64,000 nt of DNA from Cladopsammia gracilis (Eukaryota; Cnidaria; Anthozoa; Scleractinia; Dendrophylliidae): positions 28,501 to 92,500 of the forward strand of contig JAJGOT010000355.1 of the NCBI GenBank assembly GCA_022457155.1, read 5' to 3'. Position numbers and translations under genes: made by a program. Below the pieces are notes generated by a model. That model did not search any database, was not told the DNA's origin, and saw only the letters and a list, made by a program, of their open reading frames with translations. Shown one piece after another: positions 21,764 through 35,003 of the stretch; positions within the stretch are counted from its first letter, which is position 1; the number at the start of each line of letters is the position of its first letter.

Positions 21764-23336
21764 AACACAAGTATTAGTGTGTGAAAAAATTGGCATATTT
21801 AAAGTATTGTTGAGACATTTTAGGTTGTTTTATATCATTTTAATTTGTTTATGCATCTATAGACTACAGAAAGACTGAAGTCTTTCTAAGAACTACACCA
21901 CTGTATTCGTTATTTTCTGATTTGGTCAACACACACTTCCTTTTGATCCTGCATATAGAAAAAAAGAGGTGTAAAAACTAACTAGGGGGAGTGAATTGTC
22001 ATAGCGTGGTTTTTGTAATGATTGATTCTTGCAAACAGGTTTTATTTTCCTGTTATTATAAAATTAGACCTCATTTTGTCACTATAGTCATTAGCAATTT
22101 GTGCAGCATTTACTGTCAGAAAGGATCACGTATCAAAATAACCTACCGGTAACCGTCAAGTTACTGTAGGTCAAATGGATGCAAAAATTCTTCAAATACA
22201 CAGGACTTTTATGTGCGTGTTTTAGGGATAATTATGTTTCTTGGGTCAAACAGACTAACCCTGTACATCCATGGAATATTTATCCATTCACTACCAGAAT
22301 TAAACGTTTAGTCGTGTGTTCTGCTTCGAACATTCAAGGCTGTGGATCAAATCCTAAAGTGCGACTATTCTAATGAAAGCTATTAAGCAGTACTTTCCTG
22401 TGGTTCTTGTACCGCAGGAACTGAAAGTACAACTCGATAGTTTTCTTTCATTTGAATGGTCACACGGTAACTTTACTAGAGGCATGTAAGATTCCAGATA
22501 CGAAGGGGTTGAAATGGGTTTAAAAAAAGCTCGTCAATATATTCCCGGATATATTAAAATGGTTTTATGAGGATGATCGCTAACGTATTTTTTTAAAAGC
22601 TCGTTGTTGACAAGCAAGTAGGTCTAGTAAATGTTAAACCGCCGAGAGTTTTTCCAAACCCTTATTGGCCTTTGCGTAGCGATGACATCAGTACTTGTCA
22701 ACAAGAGCTTTTTTTCTAAGGGCTGGTTTATTTATATGCGGTCTTAATTTAAAACATAGGGTCTAAAAACGATGAACAAGAGTTCTCTTGTATAAAACTA
22801 CACATTTTTTCCCAACTGGCCCCTAGCGCATTGTGGGATGCGGTCTCAAATAGGGTGGGGAGGGCGGGGATTTACTTCATTTTAGATAGATATTGCATTT
22901 TCTTGTATCTTCAATCCTTCAATTCACGGCGGCGTTAATTTCCATCATTGCGTTACAAATCTCTTTGTCCGTAGCAAAACGCTTTGGAGAAAAATTTAAC
23001 CAAACAATAACCTCAATTTAGCCCTTTTCCGGGGGTATGCTGCTAAAACGATGACATTCGAGTTGTAGTCACGCAAGTGTTTGCTGAGCGCCGCGAAACT
23101 AATGGAAGGTCTCCAAACTTGTAGAATTCTAAACATTTTGTATTTTTTACGTAAAACTCTATTTTGACGAGATTGTAAGGAATGGTTGTTCGTGTTAGCA
23201 GTATTAGTTTTACACACTTTTATTCTATGTGCTGATGTAATGATCAGTGTTTTTAGAATTACAACATCCGTCCTGTAATAAACTTCAAATTGATTACCGT
23301 CCTTGACCGCCTGTGTTTTTTAAGCTCTGCGTTTTG

Positions 23337-24250
23337 TACAGTACTTACCCGCTTATAAGAACCCATTTTTTCAAATTTAGCCTAAACGGGTTCTTATGTA
23401 AATGGTGCTTAGTGGAATTTTAGGCTACTCAGGTTCTTATATAGGTTCTTATTTAATGAGAAATATATTATACACCTGTGAATGGTAGAAAGGTGGCATG
23501 TATATTAATTTAATGCCAAAACAGGCCTGGCTTTTAGACATTATGTGACCATGACCCATTTTAGTAGATATTTTAATTCTCAGTATCAGGCTAAAAGTTG
23601 ATTTAATGATATATACACCTGATTGAAGAAACGTTGTCATTTAAAAAAGCATAAACCACGAACGATGAGACCGAATGGGATTCTGGGTAGGCAGCATTGC
23701 CAAGCTAGTTATATTCTATTTCTTGATAATCAAGATGTTTTCTTTGTTTGAGACATTTAAGAGCATGATTTATGTATTCTGTGTTAATATAATGTATATT
23801 CTGTCAGAGACGAAGATTAAATTTTCCAACTTCCCAGTAAGCCTTTGGGTCGCATCGTTCATGGTTTACGCTTTTTACCTGACAACGTTTCTTCAATTTG
23901 GTGTATCTAATGAAATATATATCTATTGAAATATATACATATATGTGGATATGTTTTTTCTTCTAAACACTGTAAGTTATAACTGAAACATTTTTTTAAC
24001 TACTTTCTATGTCCTTTATGTACAATCTGCATGACATAAAATCGAGAACTATGGTACCCTACTCAAGATCAAGAACTCAATTTGAAACTGTGTATACATG
24101 TTCAAGTTCACTACTTTTGTAGAACCTTTCGATAAGAACCTGTTTCAAATTTTAGGCTAAATAGGTTCTAATGTAAATGGAGTCTAAATTGATATTTTTA
24201 GGCTAACAGGTTCTTAAATTGCAGGTTCTTATAAGCGGGTAAGTACTGTA
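23337..24250. mobile_element. 914-bp nonautonomous TIR element
   Basis: Termini are TACAGTACTTACCCGCTTAT and its complement (ending AAGTACTGTA at 24250), followed by AAGAACC blocks. The inside folds too: GAAACGTTGTCATTTAAAAA near 23629 pairs with the region near 23870-23897. GGTTCTTAT repeats lie at both ends. Open frames inside are not protein-like. Confidence 0.8.
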
Positions 24251-24840
24251 TCGTCGCTACCCTGAAATTTTGTTCCAGGATTCAAACAAAATTATGTGAA
24301 CATGGAAAAAAAAAAAACAAAATGCGCACAAGTCTCCACACGTTTTCCGAGAGACTGAAACAAAAGCAAAGGCTCCCGCGATAGGAAACAACCTTCGGAC
24401 TCTCCTCCTACGCGTTTTACTCTTCCGAACCCCTTCCCCCTTTCCAAACCCTCTGCGACTAACTCCCCCTCCCTGCGACGCCGTTCCCATGGAAACGAGC
24501 AAAATATATGCGCAAACTTTATTTACAGCCGATGGATGAAAGACGAAGCTAAACTGTCTACAGAGCGAGGGTCGTCACTAGCCTGTGTAACAGGCGCTTT
24601 TGCGGATCCGAGCGCGAGTCAGCGACTCTGCGTTTTGCATTTTTTCGCGTTTTCTTTCCCCACTCCGTCAAAGCGCCTGATACGCACAATACGCAGGCAA
24701 GGTTTCGATTTCCAGCCGTTTTGTGCGCCCACGTTCCTTCACGCAAAACCGGACTTCCTCAAATGGCTGGAAATAGAACCCATGTTGGATATGTAAATCG
24801 CAAACGGCACTGAAGTTACGACTCGTTCTTTTTCTTTTTC

Positions 24841-24862
24841 GGGGGGGGGGGGGGGGGGGGGG
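24841..24862. repeat. Poly-G homopolymer
   Basis: A run of about 22 G. The length is likely polymorphic and the base count may be an assembly estimate. Confidence 0.8.
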
Positions 24863-25602
24863 AAGCTGTCTTTTATAATTGTCGCTATTTTCTTCTTCAA
24901 CAACGCGTACCCTTTAGGAGCTGATTTATCTTATGAAATCGCGTGCGCTACCCACTCAATGTAATCCTAGCATTCAGTCGCCCTGGAGCATGAATTCGAA
25001 ACAATGTTAGGGTAATGGACTCCCTACAATGTTTATCATTGCACGGGCAGATAAAGAGGGTGGTAAAGGGTTTTTTCGTGATCCGTGAAAGGCCTTTTTT
25101 TTCCCGCGAATTGTGAAATGGCTATTTTTTCTCGTGAAACGTGATTTGGTTACATACCCGTAAACCGTGACTCGACTTTTTTCATGAGCACTGCAAAATG
25201 ACTGTTGTTTTTTTCTCGTGAAATGCTAATGTAAACCGTGATTCTTTCTTCCTCCCAAAAAATTATCCAGTAAGCATTTAACTACGCCGGTGGTAAATTG
25301 CGTGGCGAATGCATGACCGTGACTGATCGTCATTCTGGACCCCACCCAGGTCACTCTACAAGGTTAGGTAAAACAAAGAACTCAGCTTTCTTTTTACATC
25401 AGGAAGAACGAGGAGTGGACGGTCGGTGAAGATAACGAACGAAGCTGTACTTTGGATGTAATTTAATTAGCAAAAAGTAAGGATTTTTTCTTCGTGAAAT
25501 GGCCATTTCATTCTCCGTGAAACGTGAAATGACAATTTTATTTTTTGTGAAACGACAATTTTATTTTTCGTGAAACGTTTTTGCAACCACGCTTTCAGAT
25601 AC

Positions 25603-25777
25603 CGCTCTTTTTACACTTGCTGCATTTAAACACCGTTCTGCCATCATCTTCGTTCTCGCTTTCATCTTCGTCTTCGCTGTCTTCTGCCTCTACCGGATTC
25701 ATCACCCTCTCGTTGTCTTCTAAAAGTTCTGCCAAATCGTCTTCATCCCACACCAAACAAAAATCTTCAATATCCAT
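25603..25777 (-). CDS. Doubtful acidic first exon with CxxC motif
   Basis: An ATG at 25777 opens a strongly acidic peptide (MDIEDFCLVWDEDDLAELLE, then an EDSEDEDESENEDD run) ending in a Cys pair, FKCSKCKKSG. A donor-like GTATCT follows at 25602. Continuing exons on the minus strand were not found in the 2 kb downstream, so this may be a pseudogene fragment or the start of a transposon-derived zinc-finger protein. Function is unknown. It is back to back with the gene starting at 26232. Confidence 0.3.
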
Positions 25778-26231
25778 GGTTTATAATGTCACTTACAATG
25801 TCAACAAACTTGCCGCAAAAAATTTCGCTCTCAATAGTGTAACGTCACAAATTTCCATTATGTTGGAATCGATCACGTGATATAAGTTTCCTATCCAGTC
25901 TCTTTACTATCAACGTTTTCATCGTGTTTGGTGATATATCAGCCGGAAAACAGTCCTTTCAGTTAAACGCACCAGATTACAGCTTGCCACATGCCTGGTT
26001 CAAAGGAAAAAATATTTTAAAAAATCCAAGCCCCAAGAAAAAAAAGCCTGAAGTAAACTACAAACTTTCGAATTTCATTGTTCTGCGTCACGCACGAACA
26101 TATGACGCATTGACTTGCGCGCGCGCTTTGGAGCTGATTGTGATGTCGTATGCACGCATGTTTTGTCTTTTGAATACAAATCAGCGTATAACCAACGTTT
26201 CTCCGATGAAACACGAGAGAGAGACAACACA

Positions 26232-28434
26232 ATGAGTTATTTTCCAAATCATTCCTATTTCGGCCAATATTATTTCAATCCGCAGTGGATCCAGGCTCCT
26301 GAGGGCAATCCGCCTTCCGTTGTCTATAACAATGTTGTTAATTTTACAGTTGGACCCGATGGCACGCATTACTTTCATCAAACGTACAGTGGTCAGTTTG
26401 TTGCTCCGTCAGGTCCGACAGCTGATTCGAAAACGGTAAGACATCCTGCTACTAAAAGATTAGTACAATCAACTCTCGGTATAACGGACACCTTCGAGAC
26501 CACGATTGATGTCCGTTAAAGCGGGAATGTTTGTTCTTTAATTATTCTGGCGTGTGGCGAGGTGTTCGCAAGGCGATCGTGTTGCCAATACTTACAGATT
26601 TCTGAGCAATTGCATCACTTTAGGGAATTAATATTCATTACTGGGTTTCATTAACAAACTTGAGTTAATTAAGCTCATATAAGTTGAGTATATATTATCT
26701 ACACAAACAAGAATTATAATGCGAAAGAGCAAATTATCCGTGCACAGGACTCTTTCGATGACAAGGTTTTGAAATCCTATTTTATTTCGAGACCGTTCAG
26801 TGTGGATATGTTAATATGATTGACCCAAATCAAAATCTGTGATTTGTTGGTCGTTACATTTTTCCTTTCTGTTTGCTTTATTGTTTCGCGTCAGTTAGTT
26901 CTTTATGAAAACGGATCCAGTTTCTCAGCCGCTCTCTTCGCTCTTTTCATTTTTCCATCATTGACCCATAACAATCAGACTACGTATTTTTTTCCTAAAA
27001 TTTCGCATGATTTAATCTAACAACATTTTTTATTGGTTGAATCACTAAACAAAGAACACTGCACCACCTTCCTACGACGAAGCAGTTAATCCCGACAAAG
27101 GGAAAGCCACTGGATCTGGTAACACCGAATTTAAACAAAAACGGCAGAAAGGAAAAAGCGAGAACGACAAAACGACACCAGAGGCTGGGGCACAGGAGAA
27201 ATATTCATCTGACGAAGACGTGTGGGCCACTGAAGATGAAGATAACGAAGGCATCGAATCGGACAGCTCACAGGACGATTGCAACACCAGTCGCTCGGTA
27301 GGTCATTGTGCGCGATGGGGCAAGTATTTCGTTTGTGATTGGTTAAAAACAAACCCATGCCACTTTCTCAATCACTTGATCATGTTGATATACTCGCACC
27401 CATTTTTCCGCCCATGGCAAACAGCTACATGTATTGGTTTCGAATTCTGATTAGTTCATTGCGTTGTTTCCGTCTGCGATGATTGGCCAGAACGAATACT
27501 TTGGTTTTTGGGTTTATGACAATCAATGGGCCATTTCCGAGTTGCCTTTAGCCTCTCTATCAAAGCGAGGCTAGGTGCGAAACCTTTCATATGCAAATAA
27601 AACTTATTTCCATGTGAATGAAAACTCACTTTCATATGAAAGGTTTCGCACCTAGCCTCGCTTTGATTGAGAGTTTAAAGGCAACTCGGAAATGGCCCAT
27701 TGCATTGCTAAATTTCAGCCGGTATTCAACACGTATTACTGCTGCGTGCGATAGAGCGCGCAATATTTTAAAAGTAAAATGTGTTCCTACTTTTCAGCAA
27801 GATTTTCAAGGGAAGAAACAATTTGCAATATTATTGCGCGTAATGCCACTCAGTGAAACTTGACCGAATGACTAAATTGTTAAGTATACCCACCCCTAAA
27901 ATTCTTGCGTCCAACATTGACAAAGAATTAATTATGCTTATGAACCGTTGCGCGCAATAATTTCAACGTGTCCACTTTGTGTGCAATAGCGTAGCACAAA
28001 AATCAAAATCGTCAAAAATCGCCCGTGTAACAGGTCACGGACTATTGTTAACGTAGTACTGTGTTGCAACAAAATGCTGCAACATTTTAAGACATTAAAA
28101 AAATTGCAACATTTTACCACAAGATGATGTGTTAAAACTATCCGCGCACTGTACAGAGTTAAAAACCGTCTTGTGTAACCCCTGGTTTTTCGCATCTTTT
28201 TCCTGCATCGAGAAAACAAGTAAAAAAATGGTGTATTGTATGTTACGATTCAAAATGTGCTTTTTTTTTTTTTTTTTTTTGCTATTTTAGCGAGTGTATT
28301 CCAGGGCAAGACGTCGTCGAGTCTACAACAAAAGGGACGATTCTCCCAGTTCTCCTCGAAGAGAAACGGATGCGCGTTCAACGATCGTGTCCTTGGTACC
28401 GAGGGAATTTCAGGGTTTTTTGACGAACAACTGA
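26232..28434 (+). CDS. Unrecognised 196-aa protein with PPxY motif, acidic segment and Arg-rich tail
   Basis: Three exons splice with phase-0 junctions: 26232-26435 (donor gtaaga), 27055-27297 (donor gtaggt) and 28291-28434 (acceptor preceded by a 20-T run). Exon 1 gives an aromatic, Asn/Gln-rich N-terminus starting MSYFPNHSYFGQYYF. Exon 2 opens with APPSYDEA, a PPxY motif that could bind WW domains, then a basic patch (KQKRQKGKSE) and an acidic Ser-rich stretch (SSDEDVWATEDEDNEGIESD). Exon 3 is Arg-rich (RARRRRVYNKRDD) and ends at a stop at 28432-28434. AATAAA follows at 28611-28616. No signal peptide or membrane segment is evident. I do not recognise the family. Codon-open frames, matching phases and a poly(A) signal support a real gene; the exon 2 acceptor (aaacaaag) is weak. 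Confidence 0.5.
27310..27522. mobile_element. Diverged copy of the GAGCAGTTTT MITE family
   Basis: It shares blocks with the copies at 30374-30658 and 47846-48138: TTTGTGATTGGTTAAAAA, GCCACTTTCTC, CTGATTAGTTCATTG and GATTGGCCAGAACGAATAC. The terminal repeats are decayed. It lies in intron 2 of the PPxY gene. Confidence 0.5.
27534..27702. mobile_element. 169-bp palindromic MITE
   Basis: CAATGGGCCATTTCCGAGTT at left and AACTCGGAAATGGCCCATTG at right are exact complements. The arms continue through GCGAGGCTAGGTGCGAAACC, leaving a short central loop. Very low arm divergence. Confidence 0.85.
28261..28280. repeat. T20 homopolymer
   Basis: A run of T directly ahead of the acceptor GCTATTTTAG of the PPxY gene's last exon, probably serving as its polypyrimidine tract. 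Confidence 0.7.
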
Positions 28435-28610
28435 ATTGCAATTCTTTAACGAATTCACGCAGTGAACTTTCAGCTTTCCGTTGATGGCCTCGGCAAGAGG
28501 GATAAGTCGCTAAGCTTGCCACACAAATAAGCCACTTCTGAGCTTTGTTTTTATCATAATACAATTTTCCAGCAGGAAAATGTTTGTTTTATTCTCTAAA
28601 ATATGTTGTA

Positions 28611-28616
28611 AATAAA
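28611..28616 (+). terminator. AATAAA poly(A) signal of the PPxY gene
   Basis: Canonical hexamer 177 bp after the stop codon at 28434, followed by TTATTGAGTG-type sequence. Confidence 0.5.
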
Positions 28617-28789
28617 AGAGAATTATTGAGTGAAATAAAATGGACCAAATGTCCCCCAGCGCCCTTGCTTGTATTAGTTTATAGTTTGTATGTCATACAA
28701 AGGCAGGAATTGATTGTTAATGTCCTTCAGGTATAGAATCTTTTTGTTTTCGTTTGTCTGTTCTTTATCTCTTCAGCGTGTTTTATATA

Positions 28790-29267
28790 TACCTTATTCT
28801 TACTAAATTTCGCGTGTACTAAATTTTGCGATTTTCGCGTTTTGGAAAAAATCGAGAAAATTAATACTCGCGAAATTTAAGGCCATATTATACTTCATAA
28901 GAACCTCAAAATTGACGACGTCACCTCGTAAAAGTAGAAAGTGCGTAACTCTTGATATTTCTATATAGTCATTTTGTGAACATTCTTTTAGGGCTTGGGA
29001 GATTAAAGTGTCAATATTGCCTGCAGGGTTTTTCTGGTTTTAGTAACTTTATGAAGCGTAGAAAACCGTCCAAAACTTTTTTTTGGCATTTTGACCCGTT
29101 TTGGCCTTGAAAATTCGGTTTAAAGTTCCCGCTTGAGCCACGCCCTTCAAAGTCGACCGCGCGCTTGGGGATTGGCAAAATGAAATACTTTTATCCTGGA
29201 ATCGCGAAAATTAATACTCGCGAAATACAGCTCCCGAATTTTCGCGAAATTAAGTACGAGTAAGGTA
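28790..29267. mobile_element. 478-bp TIR element rich in TTTCGCG
   Basis: Left TACCTTATTCTTACTAAATT and right end complement TACCTTACTCGTACTTAATT match with few changes, both followed by TCGCG. Inner copies of AATTAATACTCGCGAAAT occur twice in direct orientation (about 28858 and 29208). It lies between the PPxY gene and SFXN5. Confidence 0.7.
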
Positions 29268-29452
29268 GTTTTCAATTTCAATGCTCTAAGAGCTGACTAC
29301 ATTTAATTCACATAAAAATGTCTAGTGACAAAAGGAATAATAGTACATTTATAGTGAGTTGGAAAAACTAAAATGCATTGAATATTGCTACAAATGAAGA
29401 TATTGTTATACTAATTCGAATTTCAAAACCCCGTATTTCATTTGATATTATT

Positions 29453-32400
29453 TTAAAGTCCTTTGTTGTAGTAAAGCGTTGACTCTTTGGTTTTCATCTG
29501 AATTTCAGACTCGAGTTCAGACGGTGAAACCTGAAATATCAAAAACAAAAACAACAACAAAATTACATTCATTTTTACCGATACTTTGTTGTTTTTCCCA
29601 AACTCTGGCGTAAGAGAAAATTGTTTTTAGCAAACTTAAAACTTGGCTTCTCATTTCACGTATCTCGCATTTGACGTTTGCTGTAACTTCAGTGTGTGTA
29701 ACCTCGTTTCACAGGACCCACTCTCTTCCTCCCTCCGAAGAATGAACCCTGAGAACGAGGAGGGAGGTTTGTAGAAGTTTGCTGTGTGAAAACACGAGAT
29801 TGCCAAAGTTTTGTTTGCCGTGTGAAGGCACCTTTTCGCTAAACAGTTTACGTCACAGATGACGTCGCTAAGCTAGCCTGCGAATACAGCCGCCTCTCAT
29901 CGCTCCTGGCCGCTAGGGGCGCTCTCGCGACGCCCCTAGCGGCCGGGAGAGGTGAGAGGCGGCAGTATTCGCTGGTTATCGCTAAGCATAAACTGTCCTT
30001 TACATTATGATCCGCTTACCTGGGATGTCTGACGGAAGAGAGCGATAGTGAGTGGAAGTGCAAACCCAAACGCAGCAACACAGACCAGCGCTTGGACAGG
30101 AAGGTGAAGTCTAGGACGGGACATCATAAATTTCGTTCTGTGTTGAGAGAAAAAAAAACAAGTTGTACTTAATTACTGTTTTGGAGGTGCGTCAAACTTC
30201 AGAGCGGCAGGTCAATGGTAAATTGAACTATCGACACTTTGCACTTTCGCCTGTTACCTTTCTAAAAGCTGCATGGCAAACGGTGGAATGACCAAAACAG
30301 GAAGCGGGAGAAGCACTCGAGTTAAAGTTGTTTCAAACACCGCCTAAAAACAAAAAAAAACCGGAATTACTGATAGAGCAGTTTTTAATTGAGTGTCGAA
30401 AGTAATTACACAATTGCTTTGGTTTTGCATTGCTGCGCTTTGTGATTGGCTAAAAAATCTCGCGCCACTTTCTCGACCAATCAGAAGTAAAACCAAAACC
30501 AATCGTGACTTGCTCGCACGCGTTTTCCCGCGCTTGCGCCGGCGATATGTATTTGCTTCGAGCTCTGATTGGTTCATTGGATTGTTTACGACTGCTGTGA
30601 TTGGTCAGAGTAATTACTTTGGTTTTGGTTTTACGCCACTCAAATGAAAACTGCTCTAATAAGGTTTATAACTGCGATTGAGCCTGAACAAAAATTAATC
30701 TCATTACGGTGTATTTTTAAAAACTAACAATTGACCACTCCCAACATAACATATGGTTGTTTTCGGCAATCTGAAACTGTCGCTACATTTCATCGTGTTT
30801 TACGTGAAAAAATACTCGCGATTTTTGTAGTTTTTTTGACAGTCTTCTCCAGGAGTTTCTGCGCCCGAGCTGATTTTGACAGTTCCTCGCTGTTGTGCGA
30901 GCGGAGACGCGCATGACTGGAGACACGCATGGTGGGAAACAAGTGTGGAAAACACACGAAAAGGGAGACGCGCAACAGCATATACAGTTTTCAATCTCAA
31001 TTTTACCTTTTGAGCTGCTATTTTTGATATTCCAACAACATTCCCATCTTCATCTTTCACTTCAATTCCTGTGAACAACTCATGATTTCTCATAAGGACC
31101 ACGTTACAGATGTTTGCAGTAGCTAGAAAACGAGATACAACAAAACAAGATGAAGAAAAAGAAAGCACGCCAGATCTTTATTTGGGTATTAATCAGTTAT
31201 TAATCTACTAGAGGGCTCAAACCATCACTAGAGCACAACGGCAACTTGAGATCTCGAGAGTTCGAATTGGCGGAATTACAGGTGTCCTATATATACCTGC
31301 CAACTTTTTCAGTTATAGGCGTGAGAATATTTTCGTGGGAGTGCCAGGATTTCCGAAGCCGACCCGACCAAATCCGATGAGAACCCGATCTGTTCCGAAG
31401 ATGTCCCAAGATGTTCGAAGAATTCGGAAGTTTCCAAGAGTCCGTTTAATAACATCCAGCTGAAATTGAGTGTAATGTTAGAACGATAAAAATCTACAAA
31501 AAAGTGCCATATTTTCATGAAAGTAACTATATTTTTAATTGGATCATGCGATCAATTAAGGCTGATAGCTCAAATCTGAAAGTCAGGCGTGAGAAATTGC
31601 TCCATAGGCGTGAGTAGGCGTGAGACCGGAGATTTGGACTCGCAGGCGTGAGACTCACGCCTAAGGCGTGAGACTTGGCAGGTATAGTGTCCTCAAGGCG
31701 AGAGTTGAAGAAATTGGTTTCAAGTTAGCACGAGCTGCAACTGGTTAGCTGCAGCTGGTCACCTTTTCCCGCGCTTGGCGCTGGCGGCAATTTCTCCCGC
31801 GGTTAGCGCTAACTACACGTTTTCCCGCGCTTGGTGCTGACTACACCTTTTTCCCGCGCTTGGCACTGGGTCACGGACATTTTCCTGCGCTTGGTACAAG
31901 CTACGTTTTTCCCGCGCTTTCCACTATAACGTACCAGTAGCGGGGTAGGCCACTAATCGTTGAAGAAGAGCTTTCACAGATGGATTAGAAATCCTCGCTC
32001 TTTTAACTATTGTAGTGAGACCAAGCTGAGAAGAAAGAAGATCTGAAGGTTAGAAAATTAACCATTTTCCACTGTTGCTACTAAACTAACTAGTGTTTAT
32101 GTAGCGGTTTGGCTCGCAGGGACCGGGTGACTTGTATGCATGTAAGAAGGAAAATCATTAAACTTTGGATGTCGTTGTCAGCGGGACATGTGGCACGAAT
32201 TCTCTCTAAAAATACCATGCTGATCGGGGGAATGCGGGCTTGGGACTAAACAGTTGTAAGATGAAATGAATAAACTTACAGCAATTGTCAAAGCACTAGA
32301 AACAGCTCCAAAGTAACTCATTAAAAACCGGCTTGTTGGTGTTGGCTAAAAAGACAAGTAAGCAAATTACTTTTTTCAGTAATCAGTAAGCTTAAATATT

Positions 32401-34899
32401 CTGCCCCACATCAGCTGCCACATCCTACACAAGTCTAGACAATATCTCCATCATTTTATTATTGTAATAAATATAGTAATAATAATAATAATGATAATAT
32501 CAACAAGCATTTACTAATTAATATAGACACAAAAAATAGCATTAAATTTAACATTTTGGTATTTTCATGATCCGTTTACTCAAATTGTTCAAAAAATAAA
32601 CCTAAAATTAACATATGAGACATAAGCTTATATGAGGCCAGAAACCCATATTAAAGTGTGTTGAAATGTGTAACGCGCATTCACAGCTTCCAAATATTCA
32701 TTTTTTGCTTAGTACCATATTTGGAAACCCCTCGGTCCCTCGAGATTGGAAGAAAGTTGTTCTAGCGAATTGATTTATTTTTATCTTGATGTTCCAAATA
32801 TGGCTGTAACAACTTCTAAGCAAATTGAATAATCGGAAGCTTGTTTTGAAGCGTACAAGAGACAGTTGCACGTTTCAACCCACTTATGGGTTTCTGATGA
32901 CAGTGTAATGATGATAATAATAATGCCCAAGTCACCAAGGTGTTTTTCAGTGAGGCCCAGCAAATATAAAAAATATAAAACATTATATAAGATTAAATAA
33001 AACTGTAATATTTTGGCTAACAGCTCTAAAACAACTGCTTGGTCAATGAATCCATTGCCCACTGAGGCAAATGTTTCTCACCTTGCTTGCATTTCTGTTA
33101 GAATAGTTCACAGCTGCATTGTGACTCTGATTCATCCACTGCAATGTATTAACAGTAAAGTTACTTTTTAGAACAACTAAGAAAGATGCCAGACTGATTC
33201 AATAGAACTGAAGGCATGCATATACATAATGCCATTAAATTCAAACTTGAAAGAAGTCAACTATAGTTGTTACTGAGGAGATAAAGGGGTATGAACTTAT
33301 CCATTTCTTAATGTTTACTCACAATTTCTGCCCCAGTAGACTTCTCGCTCCATTTTTCCACAGATAATCATCTCCTCTGGCCTACAATGCTACACACACT
33401 AAAATTTGACATACCTGCCAGAATATAACAGTCCTTAAAGATGGTGCTGGTAACAACATTCCTACAACCTAAAGAAAATTTGAGCAGAAAATTCACTTCA
33501 TTTCACTTAGAAAAGATCAAGTTATAGACTGCTTATTAATAACAGTTTGAAGCAATTTAAGCATTAAGGGCAATGGCAGTAGGACAACCACAAACTCAAA
33601 GCTATGTATAGAAGTTGCTTCACTGACAATCTAACATAAATTTACCCAATTTATACAACAGACAAATTATCCATCTGAGATGAATTATCTGTCGGAGGCA
33701 GATTCATCTGTCTGCATGTCCTGAAGATGTGCTAGACAGAAAATGAAGACAGATCAGATAAATTGTCTGATGTTTAAATAATAATTAAATGGAATAAAGA
33801 TTGTTGTTGTTAATGTTGTAGTTTAAAATGATCTTAGGTTAAAATGACTTTAAACTAGTTTGATTTGTACTTTTCTTTGTCTTAGGATTATGGTAATGAA
33901 TCTGGAATAAAAGAAAATCAAAACTAAACTAGTTTGAAATCATTTTGACCTAAGATTCATTTTAAGCTACAACAATGATAATAGGGGACTTTAGATCGGA
34001 CGATGAGTACGAGATTGAGTATGAGTACTACTTTTAAAACTTAGTTCGCATGCTCTAAATAACCATTTACCACATACATTTTATACCTAGAGTCTTCTTA
34101 TCTTCTGGTTTGCAACAGGAAGGACTGACAGCTCTGGGGACATGACTGGCTTTAAATCTAAAACTTGTACTCGTACTCAATCTCATACTCGTTGTCTGAT
34201 CAAAAGTCCCCGAATAATGTCTCAAGTATAAATTGAGCCATTCAGATTATGACTTGAATATTTAATTACATTCACTCTGATTTACTCTTTGTCTGCAATT
34301 CATGTGTTTCAATGACTAGCTCATAAGGACTGTCAGTGGCAAAGTCACACTATTTAAAGAAAAAAAGGAAATGCAAATGGTTTACCGTTACTGTCCCAAA
34401 AGGAACAAACCCTGCAAAAAAAAAAAGAGGTCAGAAACATATGGACTAGCTACAGCTAAGGGACTTCAAAAATGGTGGCAACATAGAATTTATGACCTGA
34501 AACAAACCTGACATTCTGAAGGGCATCAGCACTTTTTTGCCTGTGTCTGGATGTATAATGGCCTAAGAATTGAGAACAACTACATGAGTTCGGCAAATGT
34601 CTCCTGCTTAATACATTGGAGAAAATTGACAAAGAGGGCTCTGTTATTGTTGTTGCCTAGTGACTAAACAACATAGGATGAGGGTGCCTTTGAACTAAAA
34701 ATAGCTTACCTCCTTAACTTTTCTTGCCTCCCAAAGCTAAAAAATAAAAAATAAGGTAATAATAACAGATTATTAGCCATAAGGTAATTTCAAGTAAAAT
34801 TTCAGCATTTTCCTGCTCCCTCTTCATCCCCTCTCCCATTTATCCACACCTGGTTTTGAATTAAATTTTCAAGAAAGTAGAGTTATTACTATTATTATT

Positions 34900-34934
<35 letters not shown>

Positions 34935-34935
34935 G

Positions 34936-35003
<68 letters not shown>

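Larger units (their letters stand above)
21764..25602. other. Spacer between NSD and the acidic exon candidate
   Basis: No convincing gene. It contains the 3' flank of NSD, a 914-bp TIR element (23337-24250), a G homopolymer run near 24841-24862, and degenerate GTGAAA(C/T)G-type direct repeats at about 25060-25580. A canonical AATAAA at 23277-23282 is far from the NSD stop, so the NSD poly(A) site is not located. Confidence 0.6.

Noticed and set aside
24536..24796. Plus-strand 86-aa frame
   Set aside because: GTG/CG-rich repeat-like sequence with similar length frame on the opposite strand; no motif.
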